Source of the DNA: Streptomyces cyaneogriseus subsp. noncyanogenus
Lineage (GTDB): Bacteria; Actinomycetota; Actinomycetes; Streptomycetales; Streptomycetaceae
Reading direction: 5' to 3'
Length of the DNA stretch: 64,000 nt
NCBI RefSeq assembly: GCF_000931445.1
Contig: NZ_CP010849.1
Span: 6,138,001-6,202,000 of the forward strand
The notes under the pieces are model-generated. The model worked only from the letters and a program-made list of their open reading frames with translations. It was not told the origin of the DNA and ran no database searches. The translations under genes and the position numbers were made by a program. This document shows positions 1 through 8,639 of the stretch, in pieces (within the stretch, counting starts at the first letter, position 1; every line of letters starts with the position of its first letter).

Positions 1-150
1 GTGACCGTACGCGGCCGCCGGGTGGAGATCGACGCCACCGAGACGGCGACGGTGGGCGGCCGTTCGGTGCGGGTCACCGGGCAGACGGAGGCCACCGTCG
101 ACGGCGGTCTGCTGGGCGTCCTCAAGGCCCGTCTCATCAAGATCAACTGA
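1..150 (+). CDS. eCIS spike / baseplate protein V (VgrG-like), C-terminal end only
   Basis: Only the last 49 codons are in the window; the reading frame is open from base 1 and ends at TGA 148-150. The residues alternate short beta-strand-like stretches (VTVRG, VEIDAT, VRVTGQ) and finish in LIKIN. That suits the C-terminal beta-structure of a VgrG/gp5-type spike. The identification rests mainly on order: in contractile injection clusters the spike gene directly precedes the PAAR tip and the gp25 baseplate gene, as here. The protein would form the needle tip beneath the PAAR cone. Because most of the gene lies outside the window, this is inference from context. Confidence 0.55.
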   Translation: MTVRGRRVEIDATETATVGGRSVRVTGQTEATVDGGLLGVLKARLIKIN

Positions 151-302
151 GGCCGCCCGTGTCCCTCGCGCACCAGCAGCCCGTCACCGCCGGGCCTTCC
201 CCCGCCCGGCGGGCGGGCGCCCCGGCGCCCGCGCCCGCCCTCCCCGCAGACCACGACCGCCCCCCGGCCCTCGGGCCGGAGATCTTCCGCAAGGAGTGCC
301 CC

Positions 303-623
303 ATGCCAGCCGCAGCCCGTACCGGCGACCCCACCAGCCACGGCGGCCTGATCAGCACCCCGCCGCCCGCCGCCGCGGCGGTGGTGGCCCGGGTGCTGAT
401 CGGCGGGCGTCCCGCCGCCGTCGTGGGCAGTCTCCACGCCTGCCCGATGCCCCCGCACGCGGCCATGGGACCGGCCAACGTGATCCTGCCGAACCCGGCC
501 GCGCTCGCGGCGGGCACGGTACTCATCGGCGGGGTGCCCGCCGCGCGCATGGGCGACACCACCGCGTGCGGGGCCACCGTGCTGGCCGGCGCGCCGAACG
601 TCCAGATCGGGGGCGGGCGATGA
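303..623 (+). CDS. PAAR-domain tip protein of the contractile injection system
   Basis: This 106-residue protein is almost entirely a PAAR domain. It opens PAAARTGDPTSHGG and has regularly spaced Gly/Pro turns, with Cys and His residues in LHACPM, PPHAAM and TTACGA suited to binding the metal at the cone apex. PAAR proteins cap the VgrG-type spike and sharpen the injection needle. The ATG at 303 follows a clear AAGGAG box at about 291-296. A GTG at 159 in the same frame would add a Pro/Ala-rich leader unlike any PAAR protein, so it was not used. The stop overlaps the next start (ATGA), showing translational coupling to the gp25 gene. Confidence 0.85.
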   Translation: MPAAARTGDPTSHGGLISTPPPAAAAVVARVLIGGRPAAVVGSLHACPMPPHAAMGPANVILPNPAALAAGTVLIGGVPAARMGDTTACGATVLAGAPNVQIGGGR

Positions 624-1042
624 GCGACCGGTTCATCGGCCGGGGCTGGGCGTTCCCGATGCGGGTCGGGCCGACCGGCGGCATCGCCCTGGTCGAGCGC
701 GAGCGCGAGATCGAGGAGGCGATCCGCCTGGTCCTGGCGACCGCGCCCGGCGAGCGCCCCATGCGCCCGGAGTTCGGCTGCGGCATCCACGACTACGTCT
801 TCGCCCCCGGCGACGGCGCCACCGCCGGGCGGGTCGCCCAGCAGGTGCGCGAGGCCCTGGAGCGGTGGGAGCCGCGCATCGCGGTCGACGACGTGGTGGT
901 CGCCTACGACACGGTCGAGGCGGGCACCCTCTACATCGACGTCCACTACACCGTGCGCTCCACCAACGACCGGCGCAATCTGGTCTTCCCCTTCTACACG
1001 ATCCCCTCCGACGAGGGCGGCGGGGAACGGGGCGCCGCCTGA
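620..1042 (+). CDS. GPW/gp25-family baseplate wedge protein
   Basis: A 140-residue protein with the gp25/Afp9 pattern: G-WAFP near the N-terminus, an EREIEEAIRLVL helix, the hallmark ERPMRPEFGCGI segment, and a C-terminal strand region ending in NLVFPFY. In T4-like machines gp25 nucleates sheath assembly at the baseplate. The length matches the family. ATG 620 overlaps the PAAR stop and the stop overlaps the next ATG at 1042, so the cluster is read as a tightly coupled operon. The protein acts in the assembled particle rather than as an enzyme. Confidence 0.9.
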   Translation: MSDRFIGRGWAFPMRVGPTGGIALVEREREIEEAIRLVLATAPGERPMRPEFGCGIHDYVFAPGDGATAGRVAQQVREALERWEPRIAVDDVVVAYDTVEAGTLYIDVHYTVRSTNDRRNLVFPFYTIPSDEGGGERGAA

Positions 1043-3000
1043 TGGCCCTGCCCTCCCCCAACCTGGACGACCGGCGGTTCCAGGAACTCGTCGACGAGGC
1101 CAAGCGGTACGTCCAGCAGCGCGCACCGGAGTGGACCGACCACAACGTCTCCGACCCGGGCGTCACGCTGATCGAGACCTTCGCCTACCTCGTGGACCAA
1201 CTGCTGTACCGGCTGAACCGGGTGCCGGACAAGAACTACACCGCCTTCCTCGACCTGCTGGGCATCCGCCTGTTCCCGCCGGCCGCCGCCTCGGCCGACG
1301 TCGACTTCTGGCTGTCGGCGCCGCAGCCCGACACCGTCGTCCTGCCCGCGGGCACCGAGGTGACCACCACGCGCGGCGAGACCGACGACGCCGTGGTGTT
1401 CACCACCACCGGCGAACTGCACATCGTGCCGAGCGAGTTGACGCGCCTGGTGACCGCTCCCCGGGCCGGCGAGCAGACCGACCGGACCCGCACGCTCGCC
1501 GAGGGCCGCGACATCCCCTGCTTCCAGGCGGCGCCGGAGCCGGGCGACGCGCTGCTGTTCGGCCTGCCCACCGCCGTGCCGCGGTGCATCGTCGCGGTAC
1601 GGCTGGACAGCCGGGTGGAGGGCGTCGGCGTGGACCCCCGCCAGCCCCCGCTCGTGTGGGAGGCGTGGCACGGCAGCGGCTGGCAGGTGTGCGAGACGGG
1701 CCCGGACACCACCGGCGGACTGAACCGGCCGGGCGAGGTCATCGTGTACGTACCGGCCGGGCACCGCGCGTCCGTCATCGGCGGGACCCGGGCCGGCTGG
1801 CTGCGCTGCCGCGTCACCGAACCCGAGCCCGGCCAGCCGTTCTACTCGGAGTCCCCGACGGTGCGCGAGGCGTCGGTCTTCACCGTGGGCGGCACCATGT
1901 GCGCCGAGCACGCGGTGACCGTGACCGACGTGCCGCTCGGCACCTCGGAGGGGGTCGCGGGCCAGACGTTCCGGGTCGGCCGCCCGCCCGTCCTCCTCGA
2001 CGGCGCGCCCCCCGTGGTGGAGGTGTCCTCGGCCGAAGGGTGGCAGCGCTGGGACGTGGTGGAGCACTTCGGCCGCTCCGGACCCGCCGACCGGCACGTC
2101 CGGGTGGACGCCACCACCGGGGAGTTCGCCTTTCCCCCGGCGCTGCGCGAGCCGGACGGCACCCTGCGGCAGTGCGGCGCGGTGCCCCCCAAGGGCGCCC
2201 AGGTGCGGGTGGCCCGCTACCGCACCGGCGGCGGCCCCGCGGGCAATGTCGCCCGCGGCGCCATCTCCGTGCTGCGCAGCTCCGTCCCGTACGTCGCCCG
2301 GGTCACCAACCGGGAGGCGGCGCGCGGCGGCGTGGCCGGCGAGACCGTCGCCAACGCCAAGCTGCGCGCCCCGGAGGCGCTGCGGATGCAGGAGCGCGCG
2401 GTGACCGCCGAGGACTACGAGATCCTCAGCCGCCAGGCGGCGCCCTCGGTGCGCCGGGTCCGCTGCCTGCCCGCCGCGGACGACCCGGGCGCGGTACGGG
2501 TGCTGGTGGTGCCGGACGCGGTGCCCGACGAGGGCGACCGGCTCCGCTTCGAGCAGCTCATCCCCTCCGACCGGGTCCTCCAGGCGATCACCTCCTGTCT
2601 GGACGAGCGGCGCCTGATCGGCACCCGCCTCGTGGTGGAGCCGCCGGTCTACCAGGGCGTCACGGTGGTGGTCCGCCTCACGGCGGCGCCGGGCGACGCC
2701 GACCGGGTGCGCGAGGCGGCGCTCGCCGCCCTGTTCGGCTACCTCGATCCGCTGCGCGGCGGCCCGGAGGGCACCGGCTGGCCGTTCGGGCGGCCGGTGC
2801 AGTACGGGGAGGTGTTCGGCGTGGTGCAACGCGCCACCGGCGACGCGCTCGTGGAGGAGATCCGGCTCTTTCCCGCCGACCCGATCACCGGGCGGCGCGG
2901 GGCTCCGTCGGACCGCATCGACGTGGGCGCGGGCGCGCTGGTCTTCTCCTACCAGCACCAGGTGGTCGTCACGGCCGCCGGGCCGGAGGAGCGGGGATGA
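1042..3000 (+). CDS. Putative baseplate assembly protein (Afp11 / gpJ-like)
   Basis: A 652-residue protein of the large baseplate-assembly family that occurs in all eCIS clusters between gp25 and tail protein I. The N-terminus shows the typical pattern (LPSPNLDDRRFQELVDEA, then ETFAYLVDQLLYRLNRVPDK). The central part is beta-rich. The C-terminal third contains the baseplate-J-like stretch with RAVTAEDYE and QAAPSVRRVRC. It would form the inner wedge of the baseplate. ATG 1042 overlaps the upstream stop, and the TGA at 2998-3000 overlaps the next start. An in-frame extension upstream to 865 lies wholly inside the gp25 gene and was rejected. Confidence 0.88.
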   Translation: MALPSPNLDDRRFQELVDEAKRYVQQRAPEWTDHNVSDPGVTLIETFAYLVDQLLYRLNRVPDKNYTAFLDLLGIRLFPPAAASADVDFWLSAPQPDTVVLPAGTEVTTTRGETDDAVVFTTTGELHIVPSELTRLVTAPRAGEQTDRTRTLAEGRDIPCFQAAPEPGDALLFGLPTAVPRCIVAVRLDSRVEGVGVDPRQPPLVWEAWHGSGWQVCETGPDTTGGLNRPGEVIVYVPAGHRASVIGGTRAGWLRCRVTEPEPGQPFYSESPTVREASVFTVGGTMCAEHAVTVTDVPLGTSEGVAGQTFRVGRPPVLLDGAPPVVEVSSAEGWQRWDVVEHFGRSGPADRHVRVDATTGEFAFPPALREPDGTLRQCGAVPPKGAQVRVARYRTGGGPAGNVARGAISVLRSSVPYVARVTNREAARGGVAGETVANAKLRAPEALRMQERAVTAEDYEILSRQAAPSVRRVRCLPAADDPGAVRVLVVPDAVPDEGDRLRFEQLIPSDRVLQAITSCLDERRLIGTRLVVEPPVYQGVTVVVRLTAAPGDADRVREAALAALFGYLDPLRGGPEGTGWPFGRPVQYGEVFGVVQRATGDALVEEIRLFPADPITGRRGAPSDRIDVGAGALVFSYQHQVVVTAAGPEERG

Positions 3001-3560
3001 GCCGTGCCGCCGTACCCGGGCTCCCCAGCCGGTACCCGATCGGCGGGCAACTGCCCGCCCTCTACGCCGAGGACGACCTCGCCCAGCGGTTCACCGCCGG
3101 ACTCGACACCGTCCTCGCCCCGGTGTTCTCCACCCTCGACAACCTGCCCGCCTACCTCGATCCCCGGATCGCCCCGGCCGACTTCCTGGCCTGGCTGGCG
3201 TCCTGGGTCGGCGCCGCCGACGACCGGGCGTGGCCCGTGGAGGTACGCCGTGAGGCCGTCGTCCGCGCGGTGGAACTGCACCGGTGGCGCGGCACCCGGC
3301 GCGGACTGGTCGAGGCGCTCGGGCTGGCGCTCGGCGCGCACGCCGAGGTGACCGGGGACGGCGGGGCCCGCTGGTCCGGCACCCCCGGCGCCGAACTGCC
3401 GCCCGCGCCCGCCGCCGAGGTCCTGGTCCGGGTGTGGCCGGGCCGCGAGGAGCGGATCGACCCGGACCGGGCCCGGGAGATCGTCCGGGCCATGTGCCCG
3501 GTGCACACCGTCTGCCGGGTGGAGATCCTGCCCGGCCCGCCCGCCGGCGAAGGGAGGTGA
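2997..3560 (+). CDS. Phage tail protein I family (Afp12-like)
   Basis: A 187-residue protein with the tail-protein-I signature: LPALYAEDDLAQRFTAGLD, then LDNLPAYLDPRIAPADFLAWLASWVG, then a HRWRGTRRGLVEAL helix. The C-terminus carries the usual IDPDRAREIVRAMCPVHT. Members sit after the large baseplate protein and link the baseplate to its peripheral parts. ATG 2997 overlaps the previous stop by four bases (ATGA). An AGGGAGGTGA box at its 3' end serves the next gene. Family and position agree, so the call is firm, although its exact place in the particle is known only by analogy. Confidence 0.85.
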   Translation: MSRAAVPGLPSRYPIGGQLPALYAEDDLAQRFTAGLDTVLAPVFSTLDNLPAYLDPRIAPADFLAWLASWVGAADDRAWPVEVRREAVVRAVELHRWRGTRRGLVEALGLALGAHAEVTGDGGARWSGTPGAELPPAPAAEVLVRVWPGREERIDPDRAREIVRAMCPVHTVCRVEILPGPPAGEGR

Positions 3561-3565
3561 CGTTC

Positions 3566-5074
3566 ATGCGCGCGTGTCCCGCCTGCGGGGCGTCCAACGG
3601 CCCGCAGGACGACTTCTGCGGCAACTGCGGGGCCTATCTGGGCTGGTCGGAGAGTGCCGCCGCGGCGCGGGGGAGCGCCGCGGAGCCACGGACCGACACG
3701 GCCGCGGACAGCGATCCCGCCCCGGTCACCGACCCGGCGCCACGGGGCGCGGCCCCGGGCAGCGGCACGACCCCGGCGGCCGTCCCGGCCCCGGACGCCG
3801 CTGCGGGCCCGCCCCCCGAGGCCGTGGAGAGCGCGGGGCGGACCGGGGAGAGCGCTGCCGCCCCGGGCACCTCCGCGCAGCCACCGCCCCGGCGCGGGGC
3901 CGCCCCCGCCCGGCCGGACTCCGCCGGGGACACGGCCCCGGCGACGGATACGGAAACGCAGCCGGAGCCGGAGCGGGCGGCGCCGACACAGCGGGAAACG
4001 GAGCCGGAGCGGGCGGCGCGGACGCAGCGGGAGACGCAGGCGGAGCGGGCGGCGGGGACGGAACCGGAGGCCCCGGCCTCCGCGCGACGGGAGACCGGCC
4101 GTGCCCGCAGGCGCTTGCCTTCGGCCCCCGGCCGGTCCGATCAGGCGGAGCCCCCGGCCCCCGGCCCGGCTCAATCCTCGGCCCGTCCCCCCGGGCAGCC
4201 ACCGGCCCCGGTCGCCCCGGCCGCACCCGGCGACGCCCGGTCCGATCCCGCGCCCCGCCCGCCCTCGGCGCCCGCCGCCGACGCGTCGGCGCCGGGACCG
4301 GTGCTGCCCGTACGCCCCGGCAGGCCGGTGGCCCCGCGGCCGACGGTGCGACCGGTGGCCGTGCCGGACGACGTCACGGGGACGCCGTGCCCCGCCTGCG
4401 GCACGCCCAATCCGCCCGGCCGCCGGTTCTGCCGGCGGTGCGCCGCCGTACTGAACCCCGAGGAGAAGCCGCCGCCCCTGCCGTGGTGGCGCACCGTGTG
4501 GCCGTTCCGCCGCCGGGCGCGCGCGAGCTCCGGCCGGGCGGTCCGGCTCCTGGTGATCCTGGCCGTGGTGGCGGCCCTGTGCGCGGGAGGTCTCCTGCTG
4601 CTGCCGGCCGGGCGTGCCCTGATCGAGGACACCCGGGACAAGCTGGGCAAGCCCAAGCCGATCACGCCGGTGAGCGTGGAGGCGAGCGACGAGGTCCCCG
4701 GGCACCCGGCGCGGAACACCACCGACGGGCTGAGCAACCGCTACTGGGGAGCCTCCGCCGAGGGCGCCTCGGTGACGTACACCTTCCGCAGGCCGTTCCG
4801 GCTGGTGGACCTCCTCGTCACCAACGGCGCGTCCGCGTCCGCGCAGCCCTACGCCCGCCAGGCTCGCGCGCTGGAGCTGGAGCTGGAGGTGACCACTCAG
4901 GACGGCACACGGCACACCAGGAAGCTGACGCTCGGTGACAAGCCGGGTCCGCAGCCGGTCCCCACCGGCATCAGCGACGTGAAGACGGTACGCCTGGTGC
5001 TGCGTTCGCCCACGGGTCTGGCCCCGGGCCGTCATCTGGCCCTGGCGGAGGTGGAGTTCTTCCAGCGCTCCTGA
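3566..5074 (+). CDS. Double zinc-ribbon, single-pass membrane protein with discoidin/NADase-type glycan-binding-like C-terminus
   Basis: The 502-residue protein begins with a zinc ribbon (Cys4, Cys7, Cys18, Cys21). A roughly 250-residue linker very rich in Pro, Ala, Glu and Arg follows, with imperfect ERAA-T-x-E repeats. A second ribbon lies near residue 275 (PCPACG...FCRRC), a hydrophobic helix near 325-348, and then a C-terminal beta domain with the F5/8-type-C look of NADase-type glycan-binding domains. ATG 3566 follows AGGGAGGTGA. It ends the eCIS operon, six bases after tail protein I. A membrane anchor or docking role for the particle is inference; no enzymatic residues are visible. Confidence 0.75.
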   Translation: MRACPACGASNGPQDDFCGNCGAYLGWSESAAAARGSAAEPRTDTAADSDPAPVTDPAPRGAAPGSGTTPAAVPAPDAAAGPPPEAVESAGRTGESAAAPGTSAQPPPRRGAAPARPDSAGDTAPATDTETQPEPERAAPTQRETEPERAARTQRETQAERAAGTEPEAPASARRETGRARRRLPSAPGRSDQAEPPAPGPAQSSARPPGQPPAPVAPAAPGDARSDPAPRPPSAPAADASAPGPVLPVRPGRPVAPRPTVRPVAVPDDVTGTPCPACGTPNPPGRRFCRRCAAVLNPEEKPPPLPWWRTVWPFRRRARASSGRAVRLLVILAVVAALCAGGLLLLPAGRALIEDTRDKLGKPKPITPVSVEASDEVPGHPARNTTDGLSNRYWGASAEGASVTYTFRRPFRLVDLLVTNGASASAQPYARQARALELELEVTTQDGTRHTRKLTLGDKPGPQPVPTGISDVKTVRLVLRSPTGLAPGRHLALAEVEFFQRS

Positions 5075-5083
5075 CCCGCGACC

Positions 5084-5131
5084 GGCGGCGGAACCGGAGC
5101 CCGTCCTCCCGGGGTCTCCGGTTCCGCCGCC
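5084..5131. terminator. Bidirectional hairpin between convergent genes
   Basis: A perfect 16-bp inverted repeat (5084-5099 with 5116-5131) sits just after the stop of the eCIS operon and before the convergent SUKH-like gene. There is no U-run, as is usual in Streptomyces, but stem length and position support a bidirectional terminator. Confidence 0.75.
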
Positions 5132-5154
5132 GTCCACGTCGGGCCGCCGTCCGC

Positions 5155-5784
5155 CTACGCCGGGCCGGGCTGCGGCAACCGGTCGAACCCGGGGATGATC
5201 GCCCGCATGCGCTCCAGGGTCCGCCGGGCCGCGGGCAGCCCCGGATCGTCGGGCGTGAGCGCCATGCGCCAGTCGACGTAGCCGCAGGAGACCAGGGCAC
5301 CTTCCAGGTACTGGGGGAAGGTGAGGTTCAGCGGGCTCAGGGACTCGCCGAAGTAGTGGAAGTGGACGTCGTCCCGGGGAGCGCCGCCGGGCTCCTGGAG
5401 GAAGGCCGCGCAGGCTTCCGGGGCGTAGACGTCGAAGGGCTTGACCGCCCGGAAGCGGTCGCCGCCCTCGAAGTCGTCGTACCAGGTGTCGCCCAGCCCC
5501 TCCGCGAAGACGTCCGCGAGGGGCCGGACATTGATCGATCCGAAGTCCGTGGGGGACCCGCCGCCTTCGGGGGCGGTGTACTCCCACTCCAGGCGGAACC
5601 CGTTCAGCTCGCCGTAGAACTCGGCCACCCCGACCGGAAGACGGCCCTGCACGGACGCGGTGACCGAGGCCAGCTCGGCGTCCGTGACGGGCGGCGCGAC
5701 CTCGTAGGCGCGCACCGAGAACCCGGGTGTGGCGCCCAAGCGCGCCACGCGTTCGGCGATCCGCCGCCGGTAACCGGCCGTCAT
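5155..5784 (-). CDS. SMI1/KNR4 (SUKH)-like protein
   Basis: A 209-residue soluble protein. Its central LPVGVAEFYGELNGFRLEWEY segment is typical of the SMI1/KNR4 fold. A trailing acidic domain follows, with HFHYFGESLSPLNLTFPQYLEGAL. SUKH proteins are common immunity proteins against contact-dependent or polymorphic toxins. The ATG at 5784 has a good AGGAGC box upstream; an in-frame start at 5817 would overlap the preceding DUF4157 gene by 14 bases. It is transcribed right after the DUF4157 gene (19-bp gap), so it may be the partner or immunity factor of that putative eCIS cargo. That role is inference. Confidence 0.65.
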   Translation of the reverse strand: MTAGYRRRIAERVARLGATPGFSVRAYEVAPPVTDAELASVTASVQGRLPVGVAEFYGELNGFRLEWEYTAPEGGGSPTDFGSINVRPLADVFAEGLGDTWYDDFEGGDRFRAVKPFDVYAPEACAAFLQEPGGAPRDDVHFHYFGESLSPLNLTFPQYLEGALVSCGYVDWRMALTPDDPGLPAARRTLERMRAIIPGFDRLPQPGPA

Positions 5785-5803
5785 GCCTGCTCCTGTCCTG
5801 TCG

Positions 5804-7819
5804 TCACCGGTTGGCACCGGCGGCCGCCCGCCTGGGACGGTTGTCCCGGTATTCGATGGACCTGTCCTGGCTGTTGCGCCAGTTCCGGTACGCCGTCTTG
5901 TGCGCCTGGCTGATGCCGCTCGCCTCGATGAAACTCGTCTTGGCGTCCGAGGTGGCGTTGCCCCGGTACTCGGCCCAGTGGTCCAGCAGCGCGTTGCGCA
6001 CGGCCGGCGTGTTCGCGGATTGCAGCAGCGCGCCGAGCGTGCCCCGGCTCTCCAGGGTGTTGAGAAGGATCACCTGATCGGGCTCGGAGTAGTACTTGAC
6101 GAGTGCGTATCCCCTGTCGCCCAGGCGCTCTATCAGTTCGACTCCGGCCATGCCGATGGCCTGGAGCAGCTCCTCCCCGTAGTGGAAGACCATCTGCCGT
6201 TGTTCGTCGTCGCTCAGGCCCCAGGCGCGGAACACGCCCTCGGCCGCTGCCGCTGCCTGGGCCCCGGCCCGGTACAGCGGCTGGAGCGCCTGCGGGAAGA
6301 GCTCCTGCGCGGTGACGCCCACGCGCCCCAGGAACGCCACCCGGTCCGCCGCGGTCGGGTACAGCATGATGTACCGGGCCTGGTCGGCGCCCTCCGCGCC
6401 CCGGTAGAGGGCGGGGAAGTTGTTCAGCAACGCCAGCTTGAGCTGGTCGTTCGGTACGAGACCCAGGACCTGGGCGCGCATCTGGTCGCTGACGTTCGCC
6501 GCCCCCATCTCCTGGACCAGCTGACCGGCCGTGCCGGCATAGGTGCTGTACACGGCGACCTGAGCGGCGCTGAGGGGGTCGACGGGCAGGCTGATCGACG
6601 AGGACCACTGCCGGGCGGAGGCCGGGTCGCCCTCGACGCCCCATTCCATCGTGATGTGGTTCGGGACGACCGACGCGAAGTTCGCGCCGTTGGTGTTGTT
6701 GTCCTGGTAGCGGACCGTGGTCCTCAGCCACACCTTGTGGCCCAGCTCCACCAGGAGTTTCGCCGGGTCCTCGGCCTGCGCCGACATCTGGGAGTTGAGC
6801 TTTCCCGGGCCGGGAGCCAGGTTCAGCACATTGTGACCGGGTCCGCCGAGCCGTCCGTTGAACAGGTGCATGCGCACGGCACGGTAGGGCGCGCCGACCG
6901 GCTTCTCACCCCCCGGTGCCATCTTGGTGTAGCCCTCCTGCCTGAGCTGGGCCCAGCCGACCGGCTCGACGGAGGGGGAGTTGGCGGCCGCGCCCAGCGG
7001 CCGTCCGTGCAGGTTGTGCACCTCCACGCTCCCGGCGCGCCCGTTGTCCGCCTGGAACACCGGGTCGTCGCCCGACATGGTGCCGTCGGTCCACCGCTGG
7101 ATCACCGGAAGGCCGGACCCGCCCGCCGCCGCGCGCTGCACCGGCGCCCCGGACGCCCGGCCGGCGCCCGTCTCCTGCCCGTGCGCCGGGGACGGTCCGT
7201 GCGCCGGGGACGGTCCCGACAGAGCCCGGCGCGCGGTCGCCTCGGCATCGCGTTCGAAACGGTCCGAGGGGTCCGAGACCCTGAACCCGCCGCCGTGGTC
7301 GGTGCCGGCGACGGGACCCCGCCGCTGCTGGATGACGTGGGTGAGCTCATGGGCGAGGGTGTGCGGGTCGCCGCCCCCGGCACCGAGGACGACGTGATTG
7401 CCGGAGGTGTAGGCCCGGGCGCCGATCTCGGCCGCGGACGCCCTGGCGGCGGCGTCGGTGTGGACACGGACGTCGGAGAAGTCCGCCCCCAGGCGGGTCT
7501 CCATGTCGGCCCGGGTCGCCTCGTCCAGCGGCCTGCCGGGTGCCCGCAGCACGTCGTGCACGGTGGAGCGCTGTACGGCGCGTGCCGCCTGTTCGCCCTG
7601 CCCGGGGCCGTGCGGGTCCTGGTCCCGGCCGTCGAGGTGCCCGGCCCGGCGCAGCCTCTGGACGACGGCGGCGTTCCCGGCCGCGGCCTGAAGGGCGAGC
7701 AGTCCCGCGGGGCGCTCACGCGGCGCGACCGCGGCCTTCCGGGCGGGCGCGCGGTCTCGACCGGTCCTGCCGGTCTCTCTCAGGGCCTGGTGATCGCTCA
7801 AGAACTGCTCCTGCGGCAC
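5804..7819 (-). CDS. DUF4157 (eCIS-core) protein, candidate injection-system cargo
   Basis: A 671-residue protein. Residues about 84-165 form the DUF4157/eCIS-core domain with the metalloprotease-like HELTH motif at 157-161 and the preceding FSDVRVHTD and NHVVLG signatures. A low-complexity Pro/His/Gly linker follows, then about 450 residues of unrecognised sequence, partly helical, ending in PRRAAAGANR. DUF4157 proteins are strongly associated with extracellular contractile injection systems, and this gene lies about 2.8 kb from the eCIS operon. The start is a GTG with a weak ribosome site. Whether HELTH is catalytic or a loading domain, and what the C-terminal part does, cannot be seen here. 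Confidence 0.8.
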   Translation of the reverse strand: MPQEQFLSDHQALRETGRTGRDRAPARKAAVAPRERPAGLLALQAAAGNAAVVQRLRRAGHLDGRDQDPHGPGQGEQAARAVQRSTVHDVLRAPGRPLDEATRADMETRLGADFSDVRVHTDAAARASAAEIGARAYTSGNHVVLGAGGGDPHTLAHELTHVIQQRRGPVAGTDHGGGFRVSDPSDRFERDAEATARRALSGPSPAHGPSPAHGQETGAGRASGAPVQRAAAGGSGLPVIQRWTDGTMSGDDPVFQADNGRAGSVEVHNLHGRPLGAAANSPSVEPVGWAQLRQEGYTKMAPGGEKPVGAPYRAVRMHLFNGRLGGPGHNVLNLAPGPGKLNSQMSAQAEDPAKLLVELGHKVWLRTTVRYQDNNTNGANFASVVPNHITMEWGVEGDPASARQWSSSISLPVDPLSAAQVAVYSTYAGTAGQLVQEMGAANVSDQMRAQVLGLVPNDQLKLALLNNFPALYRGAEGADQARYIMLYPTAADRVAFLGRVGVTAQELFPQALQPLYRAGAQAAAAAEGVFRAWGLSDDEQRQMVFHYGEELLQAIGMAGVELIERLGDRGYALVKYYSEPDQVILLNTLESRGTLGALLQSANTPAVRNALLDHWAEYRGNATSDAKTSFIEASGISQAHKTAYRNWRNSQDRSIEYRDNRPRRAAAGANR

Positions 7820-8094
7820 AGGGGGTGTCAGATGCTCTGTCTACACGGTCGATCGGCGAGGATTCCAGGTACGCGAGGGCAGAGGGGGTGCCCGCACGGC
7901 CCCGAGCGCGTTCCGCCGCCCGGCAGGAACACCGCGGACACGGCCGACGGCGTCGTGCCCCCGCGGGTACGTGCGCGGCCCGACGCGTTCAACTGCGCCC
8001 GGGACCGTATCGGTTGCAGTCACCGACCGGCAGGTGTGTTCTGGAATGGCGGGTGCGGGGGCCCGTGCACGACGTTTCGCCGGAAGGAACCGTC

Positions 8095-8571
8095 ATGATG
8101 AGCAATCGCCGTCCCGGCGGGGCGCTCGCCGCGGGCCTGATCGCAGCGGCAGCCACCTCGGCCTTCTCCCACCCCGCGCAGGCCGCTCCCGAGGCCGCGC
8201 CGAAGGCGCCCGCGCAAGCGCCGGTGACGTGCTACGCCACGTCCTGTCACGGGCTCGATCCGATCGAGACCCACTGCGTGGACGACGCGGTGACGATCGA
8301 CGACGCCACCCTCGACGGACGCATCGTCCGGCTGCGGTACAGCGCGGAGTGCAGGGCGGCCTGGGCACAGCTCTGGTTCGGGAAGCCGGACGACCGGGCG
8401 TACGTGCGGACCGAGGAGGACGGACACCTCGTCGCCGTCACGAGCGTCACGGTCAGGCCGTGGGACGGGAACAGCGTCTACACGCCGATGGTGAACGACA
8501 AGGACCTCAAGGCCAAGGCGTGTCTGGAACTGCCGCCCGACTCCGACACGGCGTGCACGATCTTCTACTGA
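8095..8571 (+). CDS. Secreted DUF2690 protein
   Basis: The 158-residue protein begins MMSNRRPGG, followed by a hydrophobic alanine-rich segment and an AQAA cleavage region, a typical signal peptide. The mature part carries the DUF2690 pattern: CYATSCHGLDP, a downstream C near THC, then RYSAECRAAWAQLWF. Six cysteines in the mature part could form disulfides. The ATG at 8095 follows AAGGAA with 6-7 bases spacing; a second ATG at 8098 is equally usable. Function of the family is unknown. It stands alone and is followed by a short direct-repeat tract and the convergent protease gene. Confidence 0.75.
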   Translation: MMSNRRPGGALAAGLIAAAATSAFSHPAQAAPEAAPKAPAQAPVTCYATSCHGLDPIETHCVDDAVTIDDATLDGRIVRLRYSAECRAAWAQLWFGKPDDRAYVRTEEDGHLVAVTSVTVRPWDGNSVYTPMVNDKDLKAKACLELPPDSDTACTIFY

Positions 8572-8620
8572 ACCACCGTCAGACCGGTGAACCACCGTCA
8601 GACCGGTGAACCACCGTCAG
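8569..8620. repeat. 19-bp direct repeat, 2.7 copies, over the stop codon
   Basis: Units at 8569-8587, 8588-8606 and a partial unit at 8607-8620 are identical. Each starts with TGA, so the DUF2690 stop lies in the first copy. This is consistent with slippage expansion at the gene end. No known function. Confidence 0.8.
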
Positions 8621-8639
8621 CGGGTGTGATGAACGCCCG

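Noticed and set aside
994..2958. Long minus-strand reading frame opposite the baseplate gene
   Set aside because: It is a typical high-GC shadow with His/Arg/Gly-rich composition; the plus-strand gene has family signatures, ribosome sites and coupled starts.
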